Shown: positions 37,286 to 45,243, counted from the first letter of the stretch. The stretch is DNA of 57,574 nt from Oceanobacillus halotolerans (GCF_010993955.1 NZ_WIXL01000017.1:1-57574); one strand, 5' to 3'. The notes: generated by a model from the sequence alone, not told the origin. A program made the numbers and translations.

Positions 37286-37443
37286 TTTATCCCGCATGTG
37301 ACGGGCAGTAAGACCCCCACTTCAAGATTACGAGGAGATCCAAGAAAGATAAGTGGGGATCAAACTGCCCGTATATGTCCGATCGTCAACTAACAATCAG
37401 TGGGGGAGGAAAGGAATCCCCCACTGAATGAAGTTTCACTTTA
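37286..37443. repeat. Family C two-hairpin element, copy 1
   Basis: About 158 bp. Order: CCCG-catgtga-CGGG mini-hairpin; then ACGGGCAGT...ACTGCCCGT closing a nested CCCCACTT...AAGTGGGG stem; then a second hairpin CAGTGGGGGA...TCCCCCACTG; then GAAGTTTCACTTTAT at the end. A second nearly full copy lies at 52.7 kb and a diverged one at 41.8 kb. It has no coding capacity. Its 3' end reaches into the stop codon of degV. Confidence 0.75.
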
Positions 37444-38301
37444 TTTGTACGGGCTATTTAGGAAAAAGAGTGCAATTGTGCCAGGTCCAGCATGTGCACC
37501 AATTGTGGAACCAACCATTTCAATTTCAATAGTGTCAGCACCGAATTTTTCCTTAATCATATCGGCTAACTTCTGAGCTGTTTCCAAATCATCACCATGA
37601 CTAATGCCGATTGTTTGGTTTTTGAAGTCAGTACCTCGCTCTTCCATTAGGTCAAGCATACGTTTTAATACCTTTTTGGAGCCGCGTACCTTTTCAAGTG
37701 GAATGAGTTTCCCGTCCTCAACATGGAGGATCGGCTTGATTTTCATCAATGTTCCAACAAAGGCAGCTGTTTTACTGACACGGCCACCACGACGTAAGTA
37801 TTCTAGATCATCCACAGTAAATATATGCTCCATGTGTTGAGCGTGATAAGTCGCGATATCGATAATTTCATCGACAGTTGCGCCTTTTTTGGCCAACTGA
37901 GCTGCACGTAGTACCACTAAGCCAAGCCCGATCGAAGCACACTTGGTATCAATAACATGAATGGATGCATCGGGATACTCTTCTTTGACTTCCTGTTCCA
38001 TCATTTTTGCTGTCTGATAGGTACCAGATAATTCTGAAGATAATGCCAAGTATACTAACGGTTGATTTGACTTAGCATAGGATGTAAATACCGCTTTAAA
38101 TGTCTGCGGAGCAACCTGTGATGTTTTTGGACTTTTTCCTTCACGCATCGCATCATAAACCGTTTTAGGAGAGATGTTTTTTCCATCCTCATAATCTTTA
38201 TCGTCTAACTGAACAGTTAATGGTACCATTTCAATGTCAAATTCGTTATAATGTGTTTCTGACAAATCACATCCAGAGTCAGCAAGAATTTTAATCGTCA
38301 T
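37441..38301 (-). CDS. yitS: DegV family fatty-acid-binding protein (YitS)
   Basis: A 286-residue cytoplasmic protein of the DegV (FakB-type) family, which binds a fatty acid for phosphorylation by FakA. Family motifs: ILADSGCDLS (5-14), TSQVAPQTF (about 79-87), YLALSSELSGTYQTA, the GGRVSK motif near 167 and the C-terminal GAHAGPGTIALFF. The ATG follows GAAGGTGAT. Its neighbour yitT on the other side is divergent, as in the B. subtilis yitS-yitT area. Confidence 0.93.
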   Translation of the reverse strand: MTIKILADSGCDLSETHYNEFDIEMVPLTVQLDDKDYEDGKNISPKTVYDAMREGKSPKTSQVAPQTFKAVFTSYAKSNQPLVYLALSSELSGTYQTAKMMEQEVKEEYPDASIHVIDTKCASIGLGLVVLRAAQLAKKGATVDEIIDIATYHAQHMEHIFTVDDLEYLRRGGRVSKTAAFVGTLMKIKPILHVEDGKLIPLEKVRGSKKVLKRMLDLMEERGTDFKNQTIGISHGDDLETAQKLADMIKEKFGADTIEIEMVGSTIGAHAGPGTIALFFLNSPYK

Positions 38302-38442
38302 TTTATCACCTTCATTATTAATACGTATTTTCTTTTAGTTTAAATCTATCACATGTGATAGTCAAAGTATATTTTATTAATATTTCAAAGAATAAAAAAA
38401 GTGCACTACGATTAATTAATTTATTATGCAAGGAGGTTCGTG

Positions 38443-39285
38443 ATGTTTTTAGTAGAAGCGAAACGTATTATTGTAGTTATATTTGGTGCCTTGTTAAATG
38501 CCATTTCCTTAAATTTTTTCTTAATTGGTGCGAATGTATACGCAAGTGGATTTACTGGTGCAGCACAACTTATGTCCAGTGTGTTTAATGATTTTATTGG
38601 TATTGGAATCAGTACTGGTATTATATTATTTATTTTGAATATACCAGTTGCCTTATTAGGTTGGTTTAAGGTAGGGAAAGGTTTTACGATATATAGTATC
38701 ATATCGGTTATTTTTACGACGGTATTCTTAGAGATATTACCAATTGTAACACTTTCTGAGGATATTATTCTTAATGCTGTTTTTGGTGGTGTTATTGGCG
38801 GTGCTGGTGTCGGTTTAACATTGAAATTAGGTGCTTCAACTGGTGGGATGGATATCGTAGCTATGGTGCTATCTCGTATGAAGGATAAACCAATTGGTAG
38901 TTATTTTTTAATGTTAAATGCTATAATCATTGCTTTAGCAGGAATTTTGTATGAACCAGAAAATGCGCTTTATACGTTGTTAACGTTATATGTGACTACA
39001 CGCATTATTGATGCCTTACATACACGTCATGAAAAAGTAACGGCAATGATTATTACACATAAAGCAGATGAGCTCCAAAAAGCAATACATGATACAATGG
39101 TGCGTGGGATCACCATCTTGCCAGCTAAGGGTGCCTATACAAAGACAGACAAACATATGTTATACCTTGTTATTACACGTTATGAGCTATATGATTTAGA
39201 ACGCATAATAGGTGAAGTGGATCCAAATGCATTTACAAACATCGTTCAGACAACAGGAATATTTGGATTCTTCCGGAGAGATTAA
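38443..39285 (+). CDS. yitT: YitT family membrane protein (DUF161/DUF2179)
   Basis: A 280-residue protein with five or six membrane helices and a C-terminal cytoplasmic DUF2179 domain (about 205-280, ending NIVQTTGIFGFFRRD). Family blocks NAISLNFFLIGANVYASGFTGAAQ, GASTGGMDIVAM and RGITILPAKGAYT are intact. Function unknown; a transporter role is often suggested. I set ATG 38443 as start, 6 nt after AGGAGG, over the GTG one codon upstream. Confidence 0.93.
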   Translation: MFLVEAKRIIVVIFGALLNAISLNFFLIGANVYASGFTGAAQLMSSVFNDFIGIGISTGIILFILNIPVALLGWFKVGKGFTIYSIISVIFTTVFLEILPIVTLSEDIILNAVFGGVIGGAGVGLTLKLGASTGGMDIVAMVLSRMKDKPIGSYFLMLNAIIIALAGILYEPENALYTLLTLYVTTRIIDALHTRHEKVTAMIITHKADELQKAIHDTMVRGITILPAKGAYTKTDKHMLYLVITRYELYDLERIIGEVDPNAFTNIVQTTGIFGFFRRD

Positions 39286-39301
39286 TCGGAGGGGATGAAA
39301 G

Positions 39302-39745
39302 ATGAAGAAATATTTGCTGCTACTGATGAGTGTTATTTTTTTAATGGCTTGTAGTGATGAAGGTGCAGAGAAAGAACAACAGGATGATTCATCTCAAGAA
39401 ACAGAAGAGGATGTAACGGAATCATCAGATGATGGCACTACCGCTATATTTCAAAATATCGATATCCGTATTGTAAATAAGCAAAAGGTGTCGGTTACAG
39501 CAGAAGCGAAAGCAACAAATGATGTAATTTATTACAAAGTAGAGCATGATGGCAAGGATATTATCGAGGAAACAGAAGTCACCCTTGAGGAAGAATGGCA
39601 GGAATTTAACATATCGATCACCTTACCAGACGATGTTGTTGAGACAGAAGTGGTCCCAGTCCTTATGCTGTATGGGAAGAACGAAGCAGGGGAAATGGTC
39701 AATCCAAATTATGTTCCAATCGATTTTATTCGTCAAAGCTATTAG
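39302..39745 (+). CDS. Lipoprotein of unknown function
   Basis: A 147-residue protein with a lipoprotein signal: MKKYLLLLMSVIFLMAC, lipobox LMAC with C17 as the lipidated residue. A very acidic Ser/Glu/Asp linker (about 18-45) precedes a small beta-rich domain (FQNIDIRIVNKQKVSVTAEAK...), which is likely a beta-sandwich. It starts 16 bp after yitT with GAGGGGATG, so the two are probably co-transcribed. No named family recognised. Confidence 0.75.
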   Translation: MKKYLLLLMSVIFLMACSDEGAEKEQQDDSSQETEEDVTESSDDGTTAIFQNIDIRIVNKQKVSVTAEAKATNDVIYYKVEHDGKDIIEETEVTLEEEWQEFNISITLPDDVVETEVVPVLMLYGKNEAGEMVNPNYVPIDFIRQSY

Positions 39746-39769
39746 GGGAGTTGTTGCGCGTGTTTACTG

Positions 39770-39885
39770 GTTCATGTGAAAACTGAACCAAGTTGGGTAA
39801 AAACTGAACGTTACACCGAAAAAACTGAACTATGGCTTGATATTACTGAACCTTGCCGTTTGGTGCCTGAACCAAAGTAACTTAA
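39770..39885 (+). repeat. 21-bp-spaced ACTGAAC motif array, locus 3 (most regular)
   Basis: ACTGAAC at 39782, 39803, 39824 and 39845 and CCTGAAC at 39866: five copies exactly 21 bp apart, with different sequence in each 14-bp spacer. It lies between the end of the lipoprotein gene and the terminator at 39902. Confidence 0.8.
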
Positions 39886-39901
39886 TTTATTAAGACCCAA
39901 A

Positions 39902-39932
39902 AAAAGACAGCCTGCAAAGCTGTCTTTTTCCA
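39902..39932. terminator. Bidirectional terminator
   Basis: AAAGACAGC / GCTGTCTTT, short loop, T5 and A-rich flank, between the convergent lipoprotein and Nfu-like genes. Confidence 0.85.
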
Positions 39933-39945
39933 TTTATTCTATGTA

Positions 39946-40209
39946 TTAATACCCATAGCTTTCGATTACTTCGATTACTTTTGGAGAAAGTTCATCCCAT
40001 TCGACATCAAACCCTTTATTAACCGTAATGAAATTTTGATAACCAAATACATTTTCCACTCCATCTAATTTCATTAAATCGTTTAAGATGTCATGTTCAC
40101 TTGTATCGCCAGGCATAACAGAAATACTGTTGTCTCCTTCAAAAATTAGTTTATCTGTTGTAAATTTTAATGCATTTGGATTAGGTGTACTTTCGGCACG
40201 AATACTCAT
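39946..40209 (-). CDS. Nfu/NifU N-terminal-type scaffold protein
   Basis: An 87-residue protein consisting only of the Nfu N-terminal domain (STPNPNALKFTTDKLI at about 7-22, HDILNDLMKLDGVENVFGYQNFITV at about 39-63). The domain accompanies the cysteine-bearing Nfu domain in iron-sulfur cluster carriers, but here no cysteine is present at all, so it cannot hold a cluster alone. The ATG follows GGAGGGAAT. The gene is transcribed alone. Role in iron-sulfur metabolism is inferred from the family. Confidence 0.8.
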   Translation of the reverse strand: MSIRAESTPNPNALKFTTDKLIFEGDNSISVMPGDTSEHDILNDLMKLDGVENVFGYQNFITVNKGFDVEWDELSPKVIEVIESYGY

Positions 40210-40396
40210 TAAATTCCCTCCTATTTGTATACATACTTATATATATCATAGCAGAAATCTATATGAGAAAAAAGAAAAATCCCCTCCCCTATCTATAAAA
40301 GTGGGGAGGGAAACATAGCTTGATCAACAATCCTCTTTCATCACATGATGTTTGATGAACTAGTAATTTCTATCACAAGCTAATTGATGCGAATCC

Positions 40397-40606
40397 TTAG
40401 CTTAGCTGATTGTGTTGTCTTAGTTGCTGTTCAAGTTGCTGTAGTTCTTGCTGTTCTTCTGGAGTTGACGCATCATTATAAGCAGACTGAATAGCTGCTT
40501 GTGCCGCTTGTTGGTCTTGTTGGTTTGGATTCCCTTGACCATTTGTTATACGTTGTACTGCTTGACGTGCTTGTTCAAATAAGTTGTTGTTGTTATTGTT
40601 TGCCAT
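40397..40606 (-). CDS. DUF3813-like Gln/Asn-rich small protein
   Basis: A 69-residue protein, extremely rich in Gln and Asn, with LFEQARQAVQRITNGQG at the N-terminus and QAAIQSAYNDASTPEEQQELQQLEQQLRQ as a predicted helix. This resembles the small YitR/DUF3813-type proteins of Bacillus and also the general look of small spore proteins. The start lies 1 bp beyond the stop of the upstream small gene, whose last codons supply the GGAGG site, so the two are translationally coupled. Confidence 0.7.
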   Translation of the reverse strand: MANNNNNNLFEQARQAVQRITNGQGNPNQQDQQAAQAAIQSAYNDASTPEEQQELQQLEQQLRQHNQLS

Positions 40607-40607
40607 G

Positions 40608-40757
40608 TTAAAAACCTCCTACTGTGTGGTGATCCGCTTCCTCACGTTTTCGTTCCTTATCACTAAAGCGTGATTTATACGGAAAACGCTCAGCATGCTT
40701 CTGTACTGCTTCAGCACCTTGATGGGTTAATCGCTTGGACTTACTACTTTTCCCCAT
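40608..40757 (-). CDS. Small basic protein, 49 residues
   Basis: ATG 40757 follows AAGGAGG at 9 nt and opens a 49-residue, strongly basic frame (MGKSSKSKRLTHQGAEAVQ...). It contains a predicted helix and an RFPYKSRFSDKERKREEAD stretch and no membrane segment. The GGAGG in its last codons is the ribosome binding site of the next gene. Its family is unknown to me; size and charge are compatible with a spore-associated or nucleic-acid-binding protein. Confidence 0.7.
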   Translation of the reverse strand: MGKSSKSKRLTHQGAEAVQKHAERFPYKSRFSDKERKREEADHHTVGGF

Positions 40758-40929
40758 GATGCGGATTCCTCCTTAGAAGAACTAAAGGCTCGAAAAACAA
40801 GCACAAGTTCTTAGGGTAAAAGCTGCAAACAAATTAGGAGCAATATAACAAAAAGTGAACGCGTTTTGTTGCGTTCACTAGTAGTATGAGCAGGCTTCAA
40901 TAAAATATAAAAGGAATTTTTGGGTAATG

Positions 40930-41763
40930 TTATCCAGCATTTACTTGAAGTTTTAAATATTCCTCTAAGAATGTTCCAACTCCATTTTCTTCATTTGTCT
41001 TTGTAATATGTTTAGCAATGGATTTTAATTCGTCAATGGCATTTCCCATGGCAACTCCAACACCAGCGTAATCAATCATTTCTAAATCGTTATCTTCATC
41101 ACCGAAAGCAATAATTCGATCTTTTGGGATACCATAATAATAAGCGATTTTTTGTAAACCAACTGCTTTATTCATGCCTTTTTTGACAATTTCAATGATA
41201 TTCCATGGTGCACCCCATTTGCGATGCTCGATTAATTCAGCATGATAATTATCTAAATGGGATCGCAATTCGTTTATATGATCTTCTTTCGGATGGATCA
41301 ACAACGATGTTGGATCTTCTTGTAACTTACTCTTTAAACTGCCAATTGTGAATGGCGCGTCTTGTGGTGTTGATTGGAAGATCTTCATAATTTCTTCATC
41401 GTATTGATCAAGGTACACATTGTCCATTACTTCGGCAAGTAAATTCTTCACATTTAAATCGTAGCAAGCATCGACGATTTTTAATGCCGTACGGTTTGGC
41501 ATTGGATTATGCAGTGCATCCCATTTCTTGTCAGTTGGATGGTGAAGAAGTGCTCCATTAAAGTTTACCATTGGGGTTTTTAACCCAAGATTATGGTAAT
41601 AATGGATACTTGCGCGATGTGGCCTTCCAGTTGCAATAACAACAATGTGTCCTTCATCCATCGCTTGTTGTAAAACTTGGCTTGTTTTTGCTGTTATTTC
41701 TTTATTATCTGTTAACAACGTTCCATCTAAATCTAATGCAATTAAGTGTCGTTGAATTGTCAT
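40930..41763 (-). CDS. yitU: Cof-type HAD phosphatase YitU
   Basis: A 277-residue haloacid dehalogenase-superfamily phosphatase. Motif I is DLDGTLL (nucleophile Asp), motif II is VIATGRP, the lysine of motif III lies in KGMNKAVGLQKIA and motif IV is FGDEDNDLEMI. The C2 cap lies between them, as in Cof/YitU proteins, which dephosphorylate sugar phosphates and flavin intermediates. I place the start at ATG 41763, 6 nt after GAGGTG; the frame further upstream is family C repeat sequence. It is divergent from yitV. Confidence 0.9.
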   Translation of the reverse strand: MTIQRHLIALDLDGTLLTDNKEITAKTSQVLQQAMDEGHIVVIATGRPHRASIHYYHNLGLKTPMVNFNGALLHHPTDKKWDALHNPMPNRTALKIVDACYDLNVKNLLAEVMDNVYLDQYDEEIMKIFQSTPQDAPFTIGSLKSKLQEDPTSLLIHPKEDHINELRSHLDNYHAELIEHRKWGAPWNIIEIVKKGMNKAVGLQKIAYYYGIPKDRIIAFGDEDNDLEMIDYAGVGVAMGNAIDELKSIAKHITKTNEENGVGTFLEEYLKLQVNAG

Positions 41764-41786
41764 TTTTTTCACCTCGTATGCCATTA

Positions 41787-41980
41787 GTTTATCACGTCCT
41801 AACTGGCAGTAAAACCCCCACTTTAAGACTTTGACATTCAAAGAAGTGTAAGTTGAGGATAAACTGACAGTAAAGTCCTGATACTAACATTCAGTGGGGA
41901 TGAAAGTCCAACTAAGATCATCACGTCAATCGCAACGCCAGTACTAGCACGTCCTGTCGAGTCGGAACCCACTGAGGGGT
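41787..41980. repeat. Family C-related element, copy 3 (diverged, longer)
   Basis: ACTGGCAGT...ACTGACAGT closes a nested CCCCCACTT...AAGTTGAGG stem, and a CAGTGGGG...CCCACTG hairpin follows after a spacer of about 70 nt containing CGCCAGTACTAGCACGTCCTGTCGAGTCGG. Compared with copy 1, a G-C pair of the outer stem has become T-A, a compensatory change. It lies between the divergent yitU and yitV genes. Confidence 0.6.
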
Positions 41981-42064
41981 TATATTGTTTGTAATTATAA
42001 ATGAATATTACTAAAATAGTAATAATAATACTTAGAAAAATTTCACATGAGAGGACCAATAAAT

Positions 42065-42826
42065 ATGATTTCCATCTATCATGAATCAATTGCAGATATT
42101 CCAAGCTTACATATTGTGCATGATTCAAATAAAAATGAGCAATTACCAGTTGTAGTTTATTTTCATGGATTTACAAGTGCTAAAGAACATAATTTACCAA
42201 TTGCCTATTTATTAGCAGAAAAAGGGTATCGTGTTATTTTACCTGATAGTATACATCATGGTGAACGGGAAACAGAGATATCTGCATTTAAAAAACAAAT
42301 CGCGTTTTGGGATATTGTTATCCAAAATATTAACGAACTAAAAGGAATTTATGAAGATTTATATGAACGGAAACTAATTCTAGAAGATCGTTTTGGTGTT
42401 GCTGGAACAAGTATGGGGGGAATCACAACTGCAGCTGCGCTTACACAATATTCATGGATCAAGGCAGCAGCCATTTTAATGGGATCTCCAAAAATGCGTA
42501 CATATGCTGGTATGCTAGTTGATAGCTTTCGGAAAGCAGGGGAATTACCAGTGAGCGAAAAAACAATTACCGCATTATTTGATCAGCTTGATCATTATGA
42601 TTTATCCCAACAGCCTGAGAAATTAAATGGACGTCCATTACTCTTTTGGCATGGTGAAAAAGACCCTGTTGTTCCATTTGACCATTCGTATACATTTTAC
42701 AAGGAAGTGGAGAAACAATATAAAAGTCGTGATAAAATTCACTTTGTAAAAGAAAAAGACCGTGGACATAAAGTTACTAGACCTGCTATTTTAGAAGCAG
42801 TGAAATGGTTTGAAACTTATTTATAA
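42065..42826 (+). CDS. yitV: Alpha/beta hydrolase YitV
   Basis: A 253-residue cytoplasmic serine hydrolase, the length of B. subtilis YitV. HGFTSAKEHN near 33-42, the nucleophile elbow GTSMGGITT (Ser near 121), the acid in HGEKDPVVPFDH and the catalytic His in DRGHKVTRP are visible. I set the start at ATG 42065, 9 nt after AGAGGA, rather than ATG 42047. The substrate is unknown. It sits between yitU and yitW as in B. subtilis. Confidence 0.9.
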   Translation: MISIYHESIADIPSLHIVHDSNKNEQLPVVVYFHGFTSAKEHNLPIAYLLAEKGYRVILPDSIHHGERETEISAFKKQIAFWDIVIQNINELKGIYEDLYERKLILEDRFGVAGTSMGGITTAAALTQYSWIKAAAILMGSPKMRTYAGMLVDSFRKAGELPVSEKTITALFDQLDHYDLSQQPEKLNGRPLLFWHGEKDPVVPFDHSYTFYKEVEKQYKSRDKIHFVKEKDRGHKVTRPAILEAVKWFETYL

Positions 42827-42835
42827 AGTGAAATT

Positions 42836-42985
42836 TCTATCAGTCGGGGGTTCGATGTACAAGATGTACTAGTGCCGACAATGTACCAGGACAAGGAAAA
42901 CTACGTCGCATGAAGCAAAAGTACTTTTCCTTTTGCGAGGAGGTTACGTTTATGTCGGCCAACCATTTACATGCGGGATAAAGTG
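42836..42985. repeat. Family A-related repeat, copy 4
   Basis: GTTCGATGTACAAGATGTACTAGTGCCGACAATGTACC...TTATGTCGGCCAACC follows the same plan as GACGTCCTAGTGCCGAT...ATCGGCCAGC in the other copies: a short palindrome, then CTAGTGCCGA, then a pairing GTCGGCC about 60 nt on. It ends with ACATGCGGGATAAA, the inverse of the family C left end. Confidence 0.5.
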
Positions 42986-43087
42986 GTTGTGGCAGAATGG
43001 TGAACAAGGTGAATAAGTGAGTTATATCATTTAAAAATAGTGAAAAATATGTTTAAATATAAGTAACAATGAGAAGGAGGTAAGGTC

Positions 43088-43399
43088 ATGGAAGAAGCGT
43101 TAAAAGAGAATTTAATGGGCGCACTTGAAAATGTGATTGACCCTGAACTTGGTATAGATATTGTTAATCTTGGCTTAGTATATGATGTTGAATTAAATGA
43201 TGAAGGTATATGCGATGTGACGATGACATTAACTGCAATGGGGTGCCCGCTATCAGCGCATATTGAACAAGATGTTCGTCGCGCGCTAGCAGATATTCCG
43301 GATATTAAAGAGATCAATGTTAATATTGTTTGGAACCCACCTTGGAACAAAGATATGATGTCTCGTTACGCAAAAATTGCATTAGGTATTCCAGATTGA
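43088..43399 (+). CDS. yitW: MIP18/DUF59 family iron-sulfur assembly factor YitW (SufT-like)
   Basis: A 103-residue single-domain DUF59 protein with VIDPELGIDIVNLGLVYDV (about 17-35), the conserved cysteine in TAMGCPLS (near 58), and the C-terminal VNIVWNPPWNKDMMS. Homologues help mature Fe-S proteins alongside SUF. AGGAGG precedes the ATG at a good distance. A paralogue lies at 47.47 kb on the other strand, next to DUF2249 genes. Confidence 0.92.
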   Translation: MEEALKENLMGALENVIDPELGIDIVNLGLVYDVELNDEGICDVTMTLTAMGCPLSAHIEQDVRRALADIPDIKEINVNIVWNPPWNKDMMSRYAKIALGIPD

Positions 43400-43407
43400 T
43401 CAAAACG

Positions 43408-43439
43408 AAAGGTTGATTCATAATTGGATCGACCTTTTT
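43408..43439 (+). terminator. Terminator of yitW
   Basis: AAAGGTTGAT / (G)ATCGACCTTT with a short loop and T5. Confidence 0.8.
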
Positions 43440-43481
43440 GTATATTAGAAAGATTATATTTTTAATAGGGAGTCTGCTTCT

Positions 43482-44021
43482 ATGAAGAATGAGGATTCCG
43501 TTCCAGTATGCCAAATTGTTGGGCATAAAAATACCGGAAAGACAACCTTAATGCGGAATTTAGTTGAATATTATGATAGGGTGAAAGGTTTTCAAGTAGG
43601 TGCATTAAAGCATCATGGACATGGCGGAGAGCCTGACATGGTGAAAGGGACAGATAGTCATCGCCATTTCCAGGCAGGAGCAACGATTAGTGCTGTTCAA
43701 GGTGAGACAATCATGCAAATGGCTTTCAATCCAAAACAGACTTGGGATCTAGAAACGATTGTCACCTTTTATCAGCAGTTTCCACTAGACTTAATTTTAG
43801 TGGAGGGGTATAAAAAAGCAGCATACCCTAAGATAGTGGTCATCAAGGATGAGGAAGAAATGGAATGGAGTAAAACGTTATCAAATGTTATAGCTGTTAC
43901 CTCTCAAAATGATTTACTATTGGATCAAATACAGCAACAAACATTTTTATTGGATGAAAAAGCTAATTATTTACCACAATTAGCTGATTGGATCATGGAA
44001 AATGTAGGAATGGAAAGGTGA
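43482..44021 (+). CDS. mobB: Molybdopterin-guanine dinucleotide biosynthesis adaptor MobB
   Basis: A 179-residue GTP-binding protein. The P-loop is GHKNTGKTT (about 14-22), LVEGYKKAAYPKIVV lies near 105-119 and GALKHHGHGG near 38-47, all typical of MobB, which assists MobA in making the guanine-dinucleotide form of the molybdenum cofactor. AGGGAG precedes the ATG. It is the first gene of mobB-moaE-moaD. MobA, MoaA, MoaC, MoeA and MoaB/Mog are not in this window. Confidence 0.93.
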   Translation: MKNEDSVPVCQIVGHKNTGKTTLMRNLVEYYDRVKGFQVGALKHHGHGGEPDMVKGTDSHRHFQAGATISAVQGETIMQMAFNPKQTWDLETIVTFYQQFPLDLILVEGYKKAAYPKIVVIKDEEEMEWSKTLSNVIAVTSQNDLLLDQIQQQTFLLDEKANYLPQLADWIMENVGMER

Positions 44022-44033
44022 GATACAAAACGC

Positions 44034-44510
44034 ATGAAGAAGCAATTTTGGATTACAAACGATCCAATTCAGATCGATGATGTTGTAGATAAAGTTGTTC
44101 GGCCTGAAGCTGGTGCTATTAATACCTTTATTGGGACGGTTCGGGAATTTACGAAAGGAAAGCGGACATTATATCTGGAGTATCAAGCATATATTCCAAT
44201 GGCTGAGAAAAAATTGCAGCAAATTGGAGCAGAGATCGAACAAAAATGGGGAGATGCACAAACAGCAATTGCGCATCGGATCGGTCATTTGGACATCTCT
44301 GATACTGCTGTTGTGATTGCAGTTTCTACCCCTCACCGACAAGACGCATTTGAAGCCAGTCGGTACGCGATCGAACGGATTAAGGAAATTGTGCCAATAT
44401 GGAAAAAAGAACATTGGGAAGATGGAACAAGTTGGATCGGGGATCAGAAGGAACATCAATCATATGAGCATCATCCCCCAACAGAGGAGGAAATGAAAAA
44501 ATATGATTAA
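44034..44510 (+). CDS. moaE: Molybdopterin synthase catalytic subunit MoaE
   Basis: A 158-residue protein that converts cyclic pyranopterin monophosphate to molybdopterin using sulfur carried by MoaD. GAINTFIGTVREFTKGKRTLYLEYQAY (about 26-52) and AHRIGHLDISDTAVVIAVSTPHRQDAFEASRYAIERIKEIVPIWKKEHWEDG (about 80-131) are the conserved blocks with the active-site Lys and Arg residues. It lies 12 bp after mobB and overlaps moaD by 8 bp. Confidence 0.95.
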   Translation: MKKQFWITNDPIQIDDVVDKVVRPEAGAINTFIGTVREFTKGKRTLYLEYQAYIPMAEKKLQQIGAEIEQKWGDAQTAIAHRIGHLDISDTAVVIAVSTPHRQDAFEASRYAIERIKEIVPIWKKEHWEDGTSWIGDQKEHQSYEHHPPTEEEMKKYD

Positions 44511-44736
44511 CGTTTTATTGTTTGCTGAACTACAGGAATCACTCGGCCGTGACAAGCTATCGATTGAAGCAGCAGGCATATCTATAAAGGAATTAAAAGA
44601 AAAGCATTTACAAGCATATGAGCTACCTAATCTTGATCAAGCGATGATTGCGGTAAATGAGGAATATGCAGATGAAACAACCGTATTAGAAGATGGCGAT
44701 GTTGTGGCGTTTATCCCACCAGTAAGTGGGGGATAA
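44503..44736 (+). CDS. moaD: Molybdopterin synthase sulfur carrier MoaD
   Basis: A 77-residue ubiquitin-like protein ending in the required Gly-Gly (FIPPVSGG), the site of thiocarboxylation. The start lies inside the end of moaE (8-bp overlap), indicating coupled synthesis of the two subunits of molybdopterin synthase. The length is typical. No terminator is evident before the repeat array that follows. Confidence 0.94.
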   Translation: MINVLLFAELQESLGRDKLSIEAAGISIKELKEKHLQAYELPNLDQAMIAVNEEYADETTVLEDGDVVAFIPPVSGG

Positions 44737-44759
44737 CGCGGTATTTTTTTAGGATGAAA

Positions 44760-45130
44760 ACTCGAAAAAACTACTAGATCGTGCTTGTCAGTGTCTGAAT
44801 TAACAGGGGAAGCAGTGAAAAGGTAATAGAGGCAGCTCGTCAGTGACCAGATAAGCATATGAAATCATAAACAAGTAACAGAGAAGACTTCTCAGTTCCC
44901 ATTTCGAAAAGAAAAGTAGCAAACAGGTAACAGAGAGAGCGTATCAGTGTCCGAATTAACGGGTAAAGTAGTGAAAAGGTAATAGAGATAGCTCCTCATT
45001 GTAGGAATCCGTATAGAAGATTGAAAAAGCGAATCGAGGAAGCTCCTCGGTAAAGGAATCAGCACAGAAGATTAAAAAAATAAATCGAGAAAGCTCCTCA
45101 GTGCATAAATCAGCAAGAAAAGCTCAAAAA
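44760..45130 (+). repeat. Array of seven diverged 52-bp repeats
   Basis: An anchor CAG/CTCAG recurs at 44789, 44841, 44893, 44945, 44997, 45048 and 45099, that is every 52, 52, 52, 52, 51 and 51 bp. A typical unit reads CAGTGTCCGAATTAACGG...GTGAAAAGGTAATAGAGATAGCTCCT. The junction of many units is a short palindrome, for example GAGAAGACTTCTC or CGAGGAAGCTCCTCG. It follows moaD directly and encodes nothing. Confidence 0.75.
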
Positions 45131-45243
45131 AGGTATTGAGGCGACAATCCCAAATCGCTCCAATCTAACATCCTCACACGTTATAATCAATGTAACGGTT
45201 CGGACTTGAATTACAAAATATGAAATAGCACACTTATGATAAG

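Noticed and set aside
39770-39885. CRISPR array with 21-bp period
   Set aside because: The conserved core is only 7 bp and spacers are 14 bp, far too short for CRISPR.
41787-41980. Coding remnant of a TnpB transposase
   Set aside because: No convincing TnpB zinc-finger or RuvC motif can be read in any frame; kept only as a structural repeat.
44760-45130. CRISPR-like array
   Set aside because: Units diverge throughout with no conserved repeat separated by unique spacers, and no cas gene is in the window.
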